From assembly GCF_020523825.1 (NCBI RefSeq), contig NZ_JAJALK010000005.1, positions 248,001 to 312,000 of the forward strand: 64,000 nt of DNA. Reading direction: 5' to 3'. This DNA comes from Methylobacterium brachiatum. Lineage in GTDB: Bacteria > Pseudomonadota > Alphaproteobacteria > Rhizobiales > Beijerinckiaceae. Each line of letters begins with the position of its first letter. Positions within the stretch are counted from its first letter, which is position 1. The notes beneath the pieces were generated by a model, which was given only the letters and a program-made list of their open reading frames with translations, had not been told where the DNA came from and made no database searches. Of this stretch, positions 27,801 to 35,191 are shown in pieces. Position numbers and translations under genes: made by a program.

Positions 27801-27960
27801 GGAGCCGCAGGCCGCGGAAACGCAGCCCGAGCCGGCACCGACGGAGGCCGCCCCGCCGCGCGAGCCCGTCGCCGTGGTGCTGACGCAGCCCAGCGATCCG
27901 GACCGCCCCAAGCGTGCCGGCTGGTGGTCCCGCACCAAGGCCGCCCTCACCGGCGAATAA
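24811..27960 (+). CDS. rne: Ribonuclease E
   Basis: A 1049-residue RNase E/G. The S1 domain starts at NIYLAKVTRVEPSLQAAFVEYGG (about 43) and is interrupted at about residue 90 by roughly 260 residues of acidic, repetitive sequence, including an Asp/Glu/Ser run at about 290-332. It resumes at YKIQEVIKRRQIILVQVVKEERGTKGAALT (about 362). Then come the RNase H-like and DNase I-like parts with catalytic Asp in SIDVNSG (about 576) and IVIDFIDM (about 620). The zinc-link CVHC lies near 680. A Glu/Arg-rich scaffold tail with arginine patches (RRRRRRRRGG) follows, ending KRAGWWSRTKAALTGE. It is the main mRNA-decay and rRNA-processing endonuclease. Confidence 0.95.
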   Translation: MANKMLIDAMHPEETRVVTVHGSRVEEFDFEAANRRQLRGNIYLAKVTRVEPSLQAAFVEYGGNRHGFLAFNEIHPDYYQIPLADRQALLEDEARDAEEHREREERRRRSPRRSRGRRAEARSRTDETVSAEDVSEAPLGSEAAQVLESHQDSDFPQAAESSEAQASDTETPQTERHAEGHVAQDAQAGQPDTLAENPEAVQEAVASEQAAGDIPAQAVEAAPATEPKAETETEARPEQPAADRDEAVEPEAVVAVAEALTVADAPAETIAEDAAEASSVRSGSVTGEADDEADLEDEDEDESDSDEEDSDEDDSDDEDEDESDEESDEDSDDPDAEPRIAQVGGNGDALAEIPERPRHYRRHYKIQEVIKRRQIILVQVVKEERGTKGAALTTYLSLAGRYSVLMPNTGRGGGISRKITSAADRKRLKEVVADLEVPEGMGVILRTAGASRSKPEIARDFEYLMRLWESVRELTLTSMAPALVYEEGSLIKRAIRDLYNKDLDEVLVSGEEAYAEAKDFMRMLMPGQSKVVKPYRDPTPIFARYGVEQQLDAMFSTHVSLKSGGYLVINPTEALVSIDVNSGRSTREHDIEDTALRTNLEAAEEVARQLRLRDLAGLIVIDFIDMEEKRNNRAVEKKLNECLKNDRARIQVGRISPFGLMEMSRQRIRTGVLESSSIPCVHCGGSGYVRATASVALHILRSIEEALLKSASHNLILRTRTEVALYILNQKRGHLRELELRFGVTITIAADERLAVTTAFQLDRGEPAQRAEGPVTGVRAQAISPAMEFDDEEEVEETDEAEADAEGESDEGRSEERADGSRDEGAREDGTRDEGDGRRRRRRRRRRGGRQDGRSEEGQAEGERQDEDDQDEERGTEEAPESVEAPIAAVASEGAEPDETVAGPDENARTEEDGARRRRRGRRGGRGRAEGRTREGGDAEGSAETESDAVALSAEEPVSAEAVAEAVEAAPSPVHDEVAVDLPVAPTPAQEAAAQPTEPQAAETQPEPAPTEAAPPREPVAVVLTQPSDPDRPKRAGWWSRTKAALTGE

Positions 27961-27967
27961 GGCCCCG

Positions 27968-28001
27968 CGGCGCCCCCGGACATCACGGTCCGGGGGCGCC
28001 G
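27968..28001 (+). terminator. Terminator hairpin after rne
   Basis: A perfect 14-bp stem (CGGCGCCCCCGGAC and its complement) with a 6-base loop ATCACG starts 7 bases after the rne stop codon. No T-run, but the stem is one of the strongest in the window and sits exactly where an intrinsic terminator or 3'-stabilising hairpin is expected. Confidence 0.6.
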
Positions 28002-28114
28002 ACCGGCGAGCGGACGCCTGCGTCCAATTCCAATAAGGGATGGTTATCCTTCATCTTCGGTTGAAGGTTTCGTGCGAATATGGCTCCCGAATCGACCTTC
28101 GCAGGAGCCCTCGC

Positions 28115-29353
28115 ATGTTGAGTTTGCGCCGCAAGCGCCCGGTCCAGGATCTGGCTGGGACCGCGGCGACGGCCGACGCCCAGGCGGCCTCGCCCGTCGC
28201 GCCCTCCGGGGATGCGCTCCTGCCGAAGGCCCCCGAGCCCGATCGCGAATTGATGTCGCTCCTGGCGCGCCTGTCGGCGGCGGCCTCCGATGCCGGCACC
28301 TCGATCGGCTGGATGACGCATGACGCCTCCGGCACCGCCGAGCAGGCCCGGCTGATCGCCGCCGCCAGCGAGGAGCTCGCCGCCAGCACCAGCGAGATCG
28401 CGGCCCGCTCCTCCTCGGCCGCCGAGACCGCCGAGACCGCCCGCGCCGGCATCGCCACCTGCGTCGATGACCTGCAGCGCGCCAGCGACGGCATGCGCGG
28501 GATCGAGCAGGGCACCGAGGAGATCGGCAGCCGGCTCGACAGTTTCTCGGCCGCCGCCTTGCGGATCGAGGAGATGGCCGGGACCATCGCGGCGATCTCG
28601 GCCCAGACCAATCTGCTGGCGCTCAACGCCACAATCGAGGCGGCCCGGGCCGGCGAAGCGGGCCGCGGCTTCGCCGTCGTTGCGGCAGAGGTGAAGATGC
28701 TCTCCGCGCAGACCGCGAAGGCGACGGACGAGATCCGCGCCCGGCTCGGCGGATTGCGCGAAGAGATGGCGGCGATGCAGGCCGCGGTGACGCGCAGCCG
28801 CGGCGCCGTCGAGACCGGCGCCGCCGCGATGGTGCGGGCCAATGTCCGGGTCGAGGCGGAGAGCGGCGCCGTCGCCACCGTGGCGGCCCAGATGCGCGAG
28901 GCCTCCGAGATCATGGGCCAGCAGATCCAGGCGACCGGCGAGATCGCCCGGAGCGTCGGCCGGATCGCCGAGGGCACCGACAAGGGCCGCCGGGAGATCG
29001 GCGATGCGCTGGGCCAGCTCGACCGGATCGAGGATCTCGGCCGCACCCTGCTCGACCGGCAGGCCGGCGACGACGCGGCGATGCGGCTCGCGCGTATCCC
29101 GGCCGATTGCGCCGCCTGGCGCCGGGCCATGGCGGCGACCCTCGTGGGGATGCGCTCGGTCGATACGCCCCCGGTCGGCATCCCGGCCGATCCGAGCCGC
29201 CCGGCCGCCGTGGAATCGGCCCTGACCCGGGCCCGCGACCTCGCCGCGTCCCTGGCCCGGCACATCCGTGCCCAGGCCTGGGACGAGGCGACCACGGCCT
29301 TCACCAGCTTCGAGGCGGCCCTGGACGAGGCCAAGGCGGCGGCCGGAGCCTGA
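28115..29353 (+). CDS. Soluble methyl-accepting chemotaxis protein
   Basis: About 412 residues with no membrane segment, so a cytosolic receptor. The N-terminal 55 residues are disordered. A helical MCP signalling region (60-300) follows, with the tip [37 protein letters not shown] at about 158-195. A C-terminal helical region of about 110 residues has no recognised sensor fold ([38 protein letters not shown]); a CZB-like metal sensor is possible but the usual His/Cys pattern is not obvious. ATG 28115 has GCAGGAG upstream. It ends 3 bp from the convergent uraD stop. Confidence 0.85.
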   Translation: MLSLRRKRPVQDLAGTAATADAQAASPVAPSGDALLPKAPEPDRELMSLLARLSAAASDAGTSIGWMTHDASGTAEQARLIAAASEELAASTSEIAARSSSAAETAETARAGIATCVDDLQRASDGMRGIEQGTEEIGSRLDSFSAAALRIEEMAGTIAAISAQTNLLALNATIEAARAGEAGRGFAVVAAEVKMLSAQTAKATDEIRARLGGLREEMAAMQAAVTRSRGAVETGAAAMVRANVRVEAESGAVATVAAQMREASEIMGQQIQATGEIARSVGRIAEGTDKGRREIGDALGQLDRIEDLGRTLLDRQAGDDAAMRLARIPADCAAWRRAMAATLVGMRSVDTPPVGIPADPSRPAAVESALTRARDLAASLARHIRAQAWDEATTAFTSFEAALDEAKAAAGA

Positions 29354-29356
29354 GGC

Positions 29357-29866
29357 TCAGTCCGCGACCAGCCCGTCCAGGCGCATGCGGGTGATCAGGG
29401 CGACCTCCTCCAGGGCGGTCGCTTCCTCGTCGGCCGGGTCCCGGGCGAGCCGGACCTCGAAGGCGGCCAGGATCTCGGCCCGGCTGCGCCCGCGCACCGC
29501 GATGATGAACGGGACGCCGAACCGCGCCCGGTAGGCCGCGTTCAGGCGGTCGAAGGCCGCGGCCTCCTCCGGCGTGATGCGGTCGAGGCCGGCGCTGCCC
29601 TGCTCGCGCGTCGATTCCGCCGTCAGGCTGCGGGCCCGGGCCTCCGGGCCGGCGAGCTCCGGGTGGTTGTTGAGGAAGGCGCGGCGCCGCTCCGCCGGGG
29701 CGGCACGCACCGCCTGCATCATCGCGTCGTGCAGGGCGCCGACGCTCGCGAAGGGCCGGTGCGGCCAGGCGGCCTCCGCCACCCAGGGCGCGTGCTCGAA
29801 CACGCCGCCGAGCAGCGCCACGAAGGCCTCCGCCTCCATCCGGTTGATCGCGGCGAGATCCGGCAT
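29357..29866 (-). CDS. uraD: 2-oxo-4-hydroxy-4-carboxy-5-ureidoimidazoline (OHCU) decarboxylase
   Basis: A 169-residue UraD. Family hallmarks are LGGVFEHAPWVAEAAW near the N-terminus, FLNNHPELAG with the conserved His/Glu-containing loop (about 66-75), STREQGSAGLD, and the C-terminal segment YRARFGVPFIIAVRGRSRAEILAAFEVRL. It converts OHCU to S-allantoin in the cytosol, the last step of urate breakdown. uraH lies 4 bp upstream on the same strand, so the two form an operon for successive steps. Confidence 0.93.
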   Translation of the reverse strand: MPDLAAINRMEAEAFVALLGGVFEHAPWVAEAAWPHRPFASVGALHDAMMQAVRAAPAERRRAFLNNHPELAGPEARARSLTAESTREQGSAGLDRITPEEAAAFDRLNAAYRARFGVPFIIAVRGRSRAEILAAFEVRLARDPADEEATALEEVALITRMRLDGLVAD

Positions 29867-29870
29867 GGCC

Positions 29871-30224
29871 TCAGCTGCCGCGATAGGTGGTGAAGCTCGC
29901 GGGCGCGCACAGCATCGGCACGTGGTAGTGCTGCCGGGCGTCGAAGATCGCGAAGCGCACCACCGGGTCATCGATGAAGATGTCGGCCTCGGCCGTGCCC
30001 GGGCGCTGCCGGAAATAGTCGCCGACGTGGAAGACCAGCTCGTACTGGCCCGTCCGGGCCTCGTCGGCGGGCAGGATCGGCGCATCGGTGCGCCCGTCCG
30101 CGTTGGTCACCGCGCTGCGCACCAGCCGCCACCTCTCACCGTCGAGCACCGAGAGCTCGATGCGTACCCCGGCGGCCGGGCGGCCGCGATCGGTGTCGAG
30201 GACATGGGTCGAGATGCCGGCCAT
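29871..30224 (-). CDS. uraH: 5-hydroxyisourate hydrolase (transthyretin-like), cytosolic
   Basis: A 117-residue HIU hydrolase. The N-terminal catalytic His is in ISTHVLDTDRG, the Arg in TNADGRTDAPIL, and the second His in DARQHYHVPMLCAPASFTTYRGS; the last four residues YRGS are the family signature. It hydrolyses 5-hydroxyisourate to OHCU, the substrate of UraD encoded 4 bp downstream. No signal peptide, so cytosolic. A second, exported homologue lies 27 bp upstream. Confidence 0.94.
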   Translation of the reverse strand: MAGISTHVLDTDRGRPAAGVRIELSVLDGERWRLVRSAVTNADGRTDAPILPADEARTGQYELVFHVGDYFRQRPGTAEADIFIDDPVVRFAIFDARQHYHVPMLCAPASFTTYRGS

Positions 30225-30251
30225 GGATGCGCAGTCCCGGTAGGGTTGGGC

Positions 30252-30770
30252 TCAGCTGCCGCGATAGTAGGAATAGCCCCAGGGCGTGAACAGCACCGGC
30301 AGGTGGTAGCGCTGGCGCGGATCGCGGATCTGGAAGCGGATCGGCACGCGGTCGAGGAAGTTGGGGCTCGGGAGCGCCACGCCGAGGGCGGCGAAATATG
30401 CCCCGACATGCAGCAGCACTTCGTAGCGGCCGGGCTTCAGCGCATCGTCGACCAGAAGGGGTTCGGCCGGGCGACCATTGGCCGTCGTGGTAACCGTCTT
30501 GATCGGCCGGTACAGCTCGCCTTCGCGGATCGACAGGTCGCAGACCAGGCCGGCCCCCGGGGTGCCGTGGGCATTGTCGATCGCGTGCAGGGTCAGCCGG
30601 GGCCCGAGCCCGGCCTGCGAGGTCGGGGCCGCGGCGAGCGGCCCGGGCTGAGTGCCTGACGCGGGAGCAGCTCCGCTGGGCTGCGCCTGGGACGGCGTCC
30701 CGGCGACAGCCACGGCGCCGCCGAGGCCGAGCCCGCCGAGGCTCCGGCGGGTCAGGGCGATACGGTCCAC
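30252..30770 (-). CDS. Tat-exported 5-hydroxyisourate hydrolase paralogue
   Basis: A 172-residue protein starting at GTG 30770 behind GGGGGACC. The N-terminus has a twin-arginine signal (LTRRSLGGLGLGGAVAVAG, Ala-rich cleavage region). An Ala/Pro linker leads to a complete transthyretin/HIUase domain (about 58-172). It keeps all catalytic elements: His in TLHAIDNAHG, Arg in TANGRPAEP, His in RQRYHLPVLF, and the terminal YRGS. It should therefore be an active periplasmic HIU hydrolase. It lies directly upstream of cytosolic uraH (27 bp), so the operon is exported HIUase, uraH, uraD. Confidence 0.85.
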   Translation of the reverse strand: MDRIALTRRSLGGLGLGGAVAVAGTPSQAQPSGAAPASGTQPGPLAAAPTSQAGLGPRLTLHAIDNAHGTPGAGLVCDLSIREGELYRPIKTVTTTANGRPAEPLLVDDALKPGRYEVLLHVGAYFAALGVALPSPNFLDRVPIRFQIRDPRQRYHLPVLFTPWGYSYYRGS

Positions 30771-30939
30771 GCCGGTCCCCCGTTCGTCCGCATCGAATGC
30801 CCCTCGCCCCGGGATGCGGCGCGTTTCGGCCGCAGAGGGCGACAGAACCGGTGTGAAACGAATCGCGACAGCATTCCGCCTGCCCCTCGCGCCATCGACA
30901 GGCCCGGTCTCGCAAAGGCCGAGCCAGCCGTCGAGGGCC

Positions 30940-31236
30940 TCAGGGTGTCTCGGGGTCGGTCGACGGGGGCGACGGTGCGGCATCGGCCTTCTTGCGGTCG
31001 CGCTCCTTGCGCAATTCCCGCTCGGCCAGAAGCCAGAACTCGATCTCGAACCCCTCCGGCCGGTGATTGCGCTCCCACAACTCGTAGGCGCGCTCCCGGA
31101 TCTGCTCGAACGGGATCGCGTCCGGCGCGCCCCTGTCCTCGGTTCGATTCGGGGGCGGGCGCGGGCCGCTCTCCGGAGCGCTGGGCTCCGGAGCGGACCG
31201 TATGTCGGGACCGGTTTCCGGCGCCTCGTCTTTCAT
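30940..31236 (-). CDS. DUF2934 domain-containing protein
   Basis: A 98-residue protein with an acidic/proline-rich, disordered N-terminus. The DUF2934 core lies at about 43-80: IRERAYELWERNHRPEGFEIEFWLLAERELR, with the family pattern R-x-x-A-Y-x-L-W-E and W-x-x-A-E-x-E-L. The family is small, frequent in Methylobacterium and rhizobia, and of unknown function. Its ATG overlaps the TGA of the upstream DUF3606 gene by one base (TGATG), which implies translational coupling. Confidence 0.85.
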   Translation of the reverse strand: MKDEAPETGPDIRSAPEPSAPESGPRPPPNRTEDRGAPDAIPFEQIRERAYELWERNHRPEGFEIEFWLLAERELRKERDRKKADAAPSPPSTDPETP

Positions 31237-31406
31237 CAGGAGGCCGGCCTGTCGAGATAGGCGGCGACGCTGGTGATGCGGCTTCCCACCATGGTCACGG
31301 CCTTGCGCAGCCGCTCCTCGCTGACGCCGAAGCGCTGCGCCCACTCCTCGCGCATCACCCGGTCGTAGATGTCGATATGCGTCTTGCCTCTGAACTCGGT
31401 GGACAT
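31236..31406 (-). CDS. DUF3606 domain-containing small protein (56 aa)
   Basis: A 56-residue protein read from ATG 31406: MSTEFRGKTHIDIYDR, then EEWAQRFGVSEERLRKAV and VGSRITSVAAYLD. The D-x-x-E-x-x-x-W-x-x-x-F-G-V-S-x-x-x-L-x-x-A-V-x-x-V-G pattern is DUF3606, a tiny helical protein family of unknown function, stress-associated in some reports. The stop TGA shares its A with the ATG of the DUF2934 gene, so the two are co-translated. Confidence 0.82.
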   Translation of the reverse strand: MSTEFRGKTHIDIYDRVMREEWAQRFGVSEERLRKAVTMVGSRITSVAAYLDRPAS

Positions 31407-31636
31407 GGTTCGCACGCTCTGGATTGCTGGTCAGCCGCGGCCAGGCCGGGCTGTCTGAAGGGACAACCGGAGAGGGCGGGATCGGTTGCCAGGCATCGTT
31501 CGATCGGACGGCGCCTTCGGATCGCGGAGGCGGCGGCGGGCAAGCCCTCGGTCGTCGGCCGCCTGAGCCGGCCTCGATCCGGATGCCGGCGTCCGTCTGA
31601 GACGTCGTATTTCTGGACGATCGGTCTTCCGGTTCG

Positions 31637-31999
31637 TCACCCGGCGCTGCCCCCAACCGGGCGGCGCTCGGCCGGCGCTTCCTCCGCGCGGACCGACTCG
31701 CACAGGAAGGGCGATGGCGGGGCCTCGACGCCGCGCCAGCGGGCATAGGCCCAGGGGCGATACCAGGCGGCCCCATCCGGAAGGCGGTCGGGCACGAGAT
31801 CGATGCCGTGCGTGCCGAACGGACCGCAGCGGCAGATCCGCGAGAAGCCCATCCAGGCCCCCGGCCAGACCCCGTGCCGGGCGATCGCCTGGTCGGTATA
31901 TTCGGAGCAGCTCGGCCAGTGCCGGCACTGGCGGCCGATCAGGCCCGACAGGGTGAGCTGGTAGGTGCGAATCGCCCAATGCGCGGCGCGGCGGACCAT
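31637..31999 (-). CDS. yidD: Membrane protein insertion efficiency factor YidD
   Basis: A 120-residue YidD. The conserved core RTYQLTLSGLIGRQCRHWPSCSEY lies at about 11-34, with the diagnostic C-R-x-x-P-S-C-S-x-Y. It is followed by AWMGFSRICRCGPFGTHGIDLVP (R-I-x-R-C-x-P-x-x-x-x-G-x-D-P-V). The C-terminal 45 residues are longer than in E. coli and variable. YidD helps YidC insert inner-membrane proteins from the cytosolic face. It lies 6 bp downstream of an Fe-S scaffold gene, an arrangement common in Hyphomicrobiales. Confidence 0.94.
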   Translation of the reverse strand: MVRRAAHWAIRTYQLTLSGLIGRQCRHWPSCSEYTDQAIARHGVWPGAWMGFSRICRCGPFGTHGIDLVPDRLPDGAAWYRPWAYARWRGVEAPPSPFLCESVRAEEAPAERRPVGGSAG

Positions 32000-32005
32000 C
32001 GGGCC

Positions 32006-32452
32006 CTACGCGGCCGCCTGACGCTTGATGGCGATCTGGTCGAGGGCGTCGACCACCGCGTCGAAGGTCAGCAGGGTCGAGGCGTGCCGCGCCTTGAAAT
32101 CCCGCACCGGTTCCAGGACCGCGAGATCCGCCCAGGCGCCGCCGGGGGCCGGGCCGTTCTCCTTCAGCATCGCCCGCATGGATTCGCGGACATTGCGCAA
32201 CTCCTCCGCGCTGGCGCCGACCACGTGGCGGCCCATCAGCGACGAGGAGGCCTGGCCCAGGGCGCAGGCCCGGACCTCCTGGGCGAAATCGGCCACGCGG
32301 CCGTCCTCGCCCAGGACGAGGTCGACCGTCACCGTCGAGCCGCACAGGCGGGAATGCGCGGTGGCGCTGGCGTCGGGCCGTTCCAGGCGTCCCAGCCGCG
32401 GGATATCGGCGGCCAGTTCGAGGATACGGCGGTTATAGATGTCGTCGAGCAT
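32006..32452 (-). CDS. IscU/SufU-like iron-sulfur cluster assembly scaffold protein
   Basis: A 148-residue NifU_N-type scaffold: MLDDIYNRRILELAADIPRLGRL, then SRLCGSTVTVDL with the first Cys ligand. The second Cys lies in VRACALGQASSSLMGRHVVG. The third Cys of IscU is replaced toward the C-terminus, as in this alphaproteobacterial subfamily. Likely transient Fe-S holder or a divergent paralogue. ATG 32452 matches the family start (MLDDIYN); ATG 32476 is an alternative. Operon with yidD, divergent from folE. Confidence 0.85.
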   Translation of the reverse strand: MLDDIYNRRILELAADIPRLGRLERPDASATAHSRLCGSTVTVDLVLGEDGRVADFAQEVRACALGQASSSLMGRHVVGASAEELRNVRESMRAMLKENGPAPGGAWADLAVLEPVRDFKARHASTLLTFDAVVDALDQIAIKRQAAA

Positions 32453-32861
32453 CGGGGCCTCGGCCGGGTGCGTCATCCGATCGGGCTTTTGCCCATCGGG
32501 ATTCTGCCGCGCGACGCGTGCATTGCGTGTTGCCGCGCGAACAATGATATAGGCCGCATGCGGTCGCTTCGCGAGGAGGCGGCTCGTCGACCAGGGTCGC
32601 GCCCACGGCCAAGGTAGTTCCCACGGCTCAAGTCCAACCGGGGCGCCGGCTCGAAGCTGTTTCGAGCCCGGGATCTCCCTCTCAGCCCGACGCGATCCGA
32701 CGATGTATGCCAAGCCTGATAGCACCACGATGAAGTCCCGTGTGGCGCGGGCCGGAGATGCCATGGATGCCGCGCTTAAATCACTGTCCTACCGGGGTGA
32801 GGGAAACGGTCTGGACCGTGGCGGCCTCGATGGGCAAGATCTGGGACAGAGTCTGACGGGT
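32453..32861 (+). promoter_or_regulatory. Divergent promoter and long leader upstream of folE
   Basis: 409 bp between the Fe-S scaffold gene and folE. On the plus strand TTGCGT (32523-32528) and GATATA (32546-32551) are 17 bp apart, a fair match to an alphaproteobacterial sigma-70 promoter. If used, it gives a leader of about 300 bases before ATG 32862. Codons in an upstream in-frame extension (from ATG 32763) have low third-position GC, so I read that part as leader, not protein. Confidence 0.35.
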
Positions 32862-33539
32862 ATGCGCAACGACAACCGCCCGGTCGATGACGGCCGCCCC
32901 GCTCCGGTCGAGATCGCGCCCGAGCCCGCCTCCGCCACCCGCGTGCCCGAGGGCATCGAGACCGGCCGGCCGAGCCGCGCCGAGGCCGAGGCCGCCGTGC
33001 GCACGCTCCTGCGCTGGGCCGGCGACGACCCGAACCGCGAGGGCCTGCGCGACACGCCGGCCCGGGTCACCAAGGCTTTCGGGCAGCTGTTCGGCGGCTA
33101 CGAGATGGACGCCGAGGCCCTGCTGGCCCGGGTCTTCGAGGAGGTCGAGGGCTATTCGGACATCGTGCTGGTGCGCGACATCCCGTTCTACTCCCATTGC
33201 GAGCACCACATGGTGCCGTTCATGGGGCTCGCCCATATCGCCTATTACCCGACCCGCGGCGTCGTCGGGCTCTCGAAGCTCGCCCGCGTGGTCGATACCT
33301 TCGCGCGCCGCCTCCAGACGCAGGAGACGATGACCGCCCAGATCGCCGACGTGATCGAGAGCATCCTCAAGCCCCGCGGCGTCGCCGTGATGGTCGAGGC
33401 CGAGCATCTCTGCATGGCGATGCGCGGCGTGCAGAAGGCCGGTGTCTCGACCATCACCAGCCAGTTCCGCGGCGTGTTCAAGGACGACGCCAGCGAGCAG
33501 GTGCGCTTTCTCACGCTGGTGCGCGGCGGGACCAAGTAA
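32862..33539 (+). CDS. folE: GTP cyclohydrolase I
   Basis: A 225-residue FolE. After a 35-residue disordered N-terminus, the GTPCH-I fold carries [25 protein letters not shown] and the zinc/GTP site [14 protein letters not shown] (Cys and His ligands). Further motifs are [27 protein letters not shown], the second zinc Cys in [14 protein letters not shown], and TSQFRGVF. It makes 7,8-dihydroneopterin triphosphate for tetrahydrofolate, and for the methanopterin-like and pterin cofactors of methylotrophs. Start chosen by codon bias. hisI follows after 106 bp. Confidence 0.94.
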   Translation: MRNDNRPVDDGRPAPVEIAPEPASATRVPEGIETGRPSRAEAEAAVRTLLRWAGDDPNREGLRDTPARVTKAFGQLFGGYEMDAEALLARVFEEVEGYSDIVLVRDIPFYSHCEHHMVPFMGLAHIAYYPTRGVVGLSKLARVVDTFARRLQTQETMTAQIADVIESILKPRGVAVMVEAEHLCMAMRGVQKAGVSTITSQFRGVFKDDASEQVRFLTLVRGGTK

Positions 33540-33645
33540 CCGCGGGCCGGATCGCCCGATCGGGCGGCCACCGTCACGCGGTCTTCATCGATCAGCCTAC
33601 ACGCAATAGCCTCGACGCAGCTTTACCGGACTCGCTTCTGCCGCC

Positions 33646-34068
33646 ATGACCGCAAGCGACATCGCTTTCGATCCCCCCGGCACCCGGGCCGAGGTCGAGG
33701 AAGGCACGACCTTCACCCCGCGCTTCGACCGGGACGGCCTGGTCACCTGTATCGCGGTCGACGCCCATGACGGGCGGGTGCTGATGCTCGCCTACATGAA
33801 CGCCGAATCGCTGGCCCGGACCATCGCCACCGGCGAGGCCTGGTACTGGTCGCGGTCCCGGCAGGAGCTCTGGCACAAGGGCGCGACCAGCGGGCAGATC
33901 CAGCGCGTCGTCGAGATGCGGGTCGATTGCGACCAGGACGCGCTGCTGATCCGCGTTGAGGTCGGCGGCGATGGCGGCTGCTGCCATACCGGCCGCCGCG
34001 CCTGCTTCTATCGCCGGGTCGTCCGCGGGCCGGATGGCGCCGTCGCCCTGGAGGCGGCCGGGACATGA
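33646..34068 (+). CDS. hisI: Phosphoribosyl-AMP cyclohydrolase
   Basis: A 140-residue HisI without a fused HisE domain. Motifs: [66 protein letters not shown] (metal Asp/Cys cluster) and [14 protein letters not shown] (zinc Cys). It opens the purine ring of PR-AMP in histidine biosynthesis. The stop overlaps the ATG of the patatin gene by four bases (ATGA), so they are co-translated. Confidence 0.95.
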   Translation: MTASDIAFDPPGTRAEVEEGTTFTPRFDRDGLVTCIAVDAHDGRVLMLAYMNAESLARTIATGEAWYWSRSRQELWHKGATSGQIQRVVEMRVDCDQDALLIRVEVGGDGGCCHTGRRACFYRRVVRGPDGAVALEAAGT

Positions 34069-35048
34069 GCTCGTCCCTTGCCTTGCAGTGGCAAGAGTGT
34101 CCGGCCGTCCCCCATTTCCTTCCCGGCACCGTCGAGCCGATCCGCCCCCCGCCCAGCGCCGGCCCCCGCATCGGGCTGGCGCTGGGCGGCGGCTCAGCCC
34201 GGGGCTGGGCCCATATCGGGGTGATCCGCGCCCTCGAGGAAGGCGGCATCCATCCCACCGTGGTGGCCGGCTGCTCGATCGGCGCCGTGGTCGGCGCCTG
34301 CTACGCCGCCGGCCGCCTCGACCGCTTGGAATCCTTCGCCCGGGAGCTGACAAGGCGCCGGGTGGTCCGGCTGATCGACCCGCGCTTTCCCGGTTCCGGG
34401 CTGATCGCCGGCAACCGCCTGCGTCAGCGGCTGTTCGCCGATCTCGGCACGCGCCGGATCGAGACCCTGCCGATCCGCTTCGGCTGCGTCGCCACCGAGT
34501 TCGGCAGCGGCCTGGAGGTGAGCCTGACCGAGGGCCCGACGGTCGAGGCGGTGCGCGCCTCCTACGCGATCCCCGGCCTGTTCCCGCCCGTGACCCATGA
34601 GGGGCGGGTGCTGATGGACGGGACGCTGGTCAACCCGGTGCCGGTGGCGCTCGCCCGCACGCTCGGGGCCGACCTCGTGATCTGCGTGAACCTCAACGGC
34701 GATACCGGCGGCCCGGTGGTGCACGAGGTGCCGACCCCGGCTCCGCGGCGCAGCTTCCTGCAGCTGATCCGCGCGCGCCTGCCCGGCTTCGAGCCCCAGG
34801 AGCCGGAGATCCCGGTGCCGGGCATCGCCCGGGTGGTGCTCGGTGCCTTCAACATCACCCAGGACCGGATCTCCCGGGCGCGGCTGGAGCGCGACCCGCC
34901 GGACGTGGCGATCGGCCCGGATGTCGCCGGTTTCGGCCTGTTCGACTTCCACAAGGCCGACGAGGGGATCGCGATCGGCTACCGGGCGGCCCGGGCGGCC
35001 CTGCCCCGGATCCGCGCCGTCGTGAACGGCGCGGCCGCGCGGGCCTAG
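34065..35048 (+). CDS. Patatin-like phospholipase family protein
   Basis: A 327-residue patatin/RssA-type hydrolase. The oxyanion loop [12 protein letters not shown] is at about 41-52, the nucleophile elbow GCSIG at about 68-72, and the catalytic Asp in [11 protein letters not shown] at about 183. A Ser-Asp dyad is therefore present. It would release fatty acids from phospholipids or other esters; RssA/NTE-like members are membrane-associated though soluble. Four-base overlap with hisI is a conserved arrangement in this bacterial group as I recall it. Confidence 0.9.
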   Translation: MSSSLALQWQECPAVPHFLPGTVEPIRPPPSAGPRIGLALGGGSARGWAHIGVIRALEEGGIHPTVVAGCSIGAVVGACYAAGRLDRLESFARELTRRRVVRLIDPRFPGSGLIAGNRLRQRLFADLGTRRIETLPIRFGCVATEFGSGLEVSLTEGPTVEAVRASYAIPGLFPPVTHEGRVLMDGTLVNPVPVALARTLGADLVICVNLNGDTGGPVVHEVPTPAPRRSFLQLIRARLPGFEPQEPEIPVPGIARVVLGAFNITQDRISRARLERDPPDVAIGPDVAGFGLFDFHKADEGIAIGYRAARAALPRIRAVVNGAAARA

Positions 35049-35191
35049 AGACCCATCCGGCTAAGCAATTGCCGGCTCTGGGAAAAAGACGGCGCCCGAT
35101 CCAGCGCACGGTCGGCCGGTTTCGCGCCAGGATCGTCACGCGGTTGTCGCAGCCGGTTGCGATGGGCCCTCATCGACCTAGAGGGCTTCCA

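Noticed and set aside
32763-32861. N-terminal extension of FolE from ATG 32763
   Set aside because: Codons here have low third-position GC unlike the rest of the gene, so I read it as leader; not excluded.
33551-33566. Short palindrome around CGCCCGATCGGGCG after folE
   Set aside because: Possible weak terminator, but the stem has no loop and no T-run, and hisI follows on the same strand.
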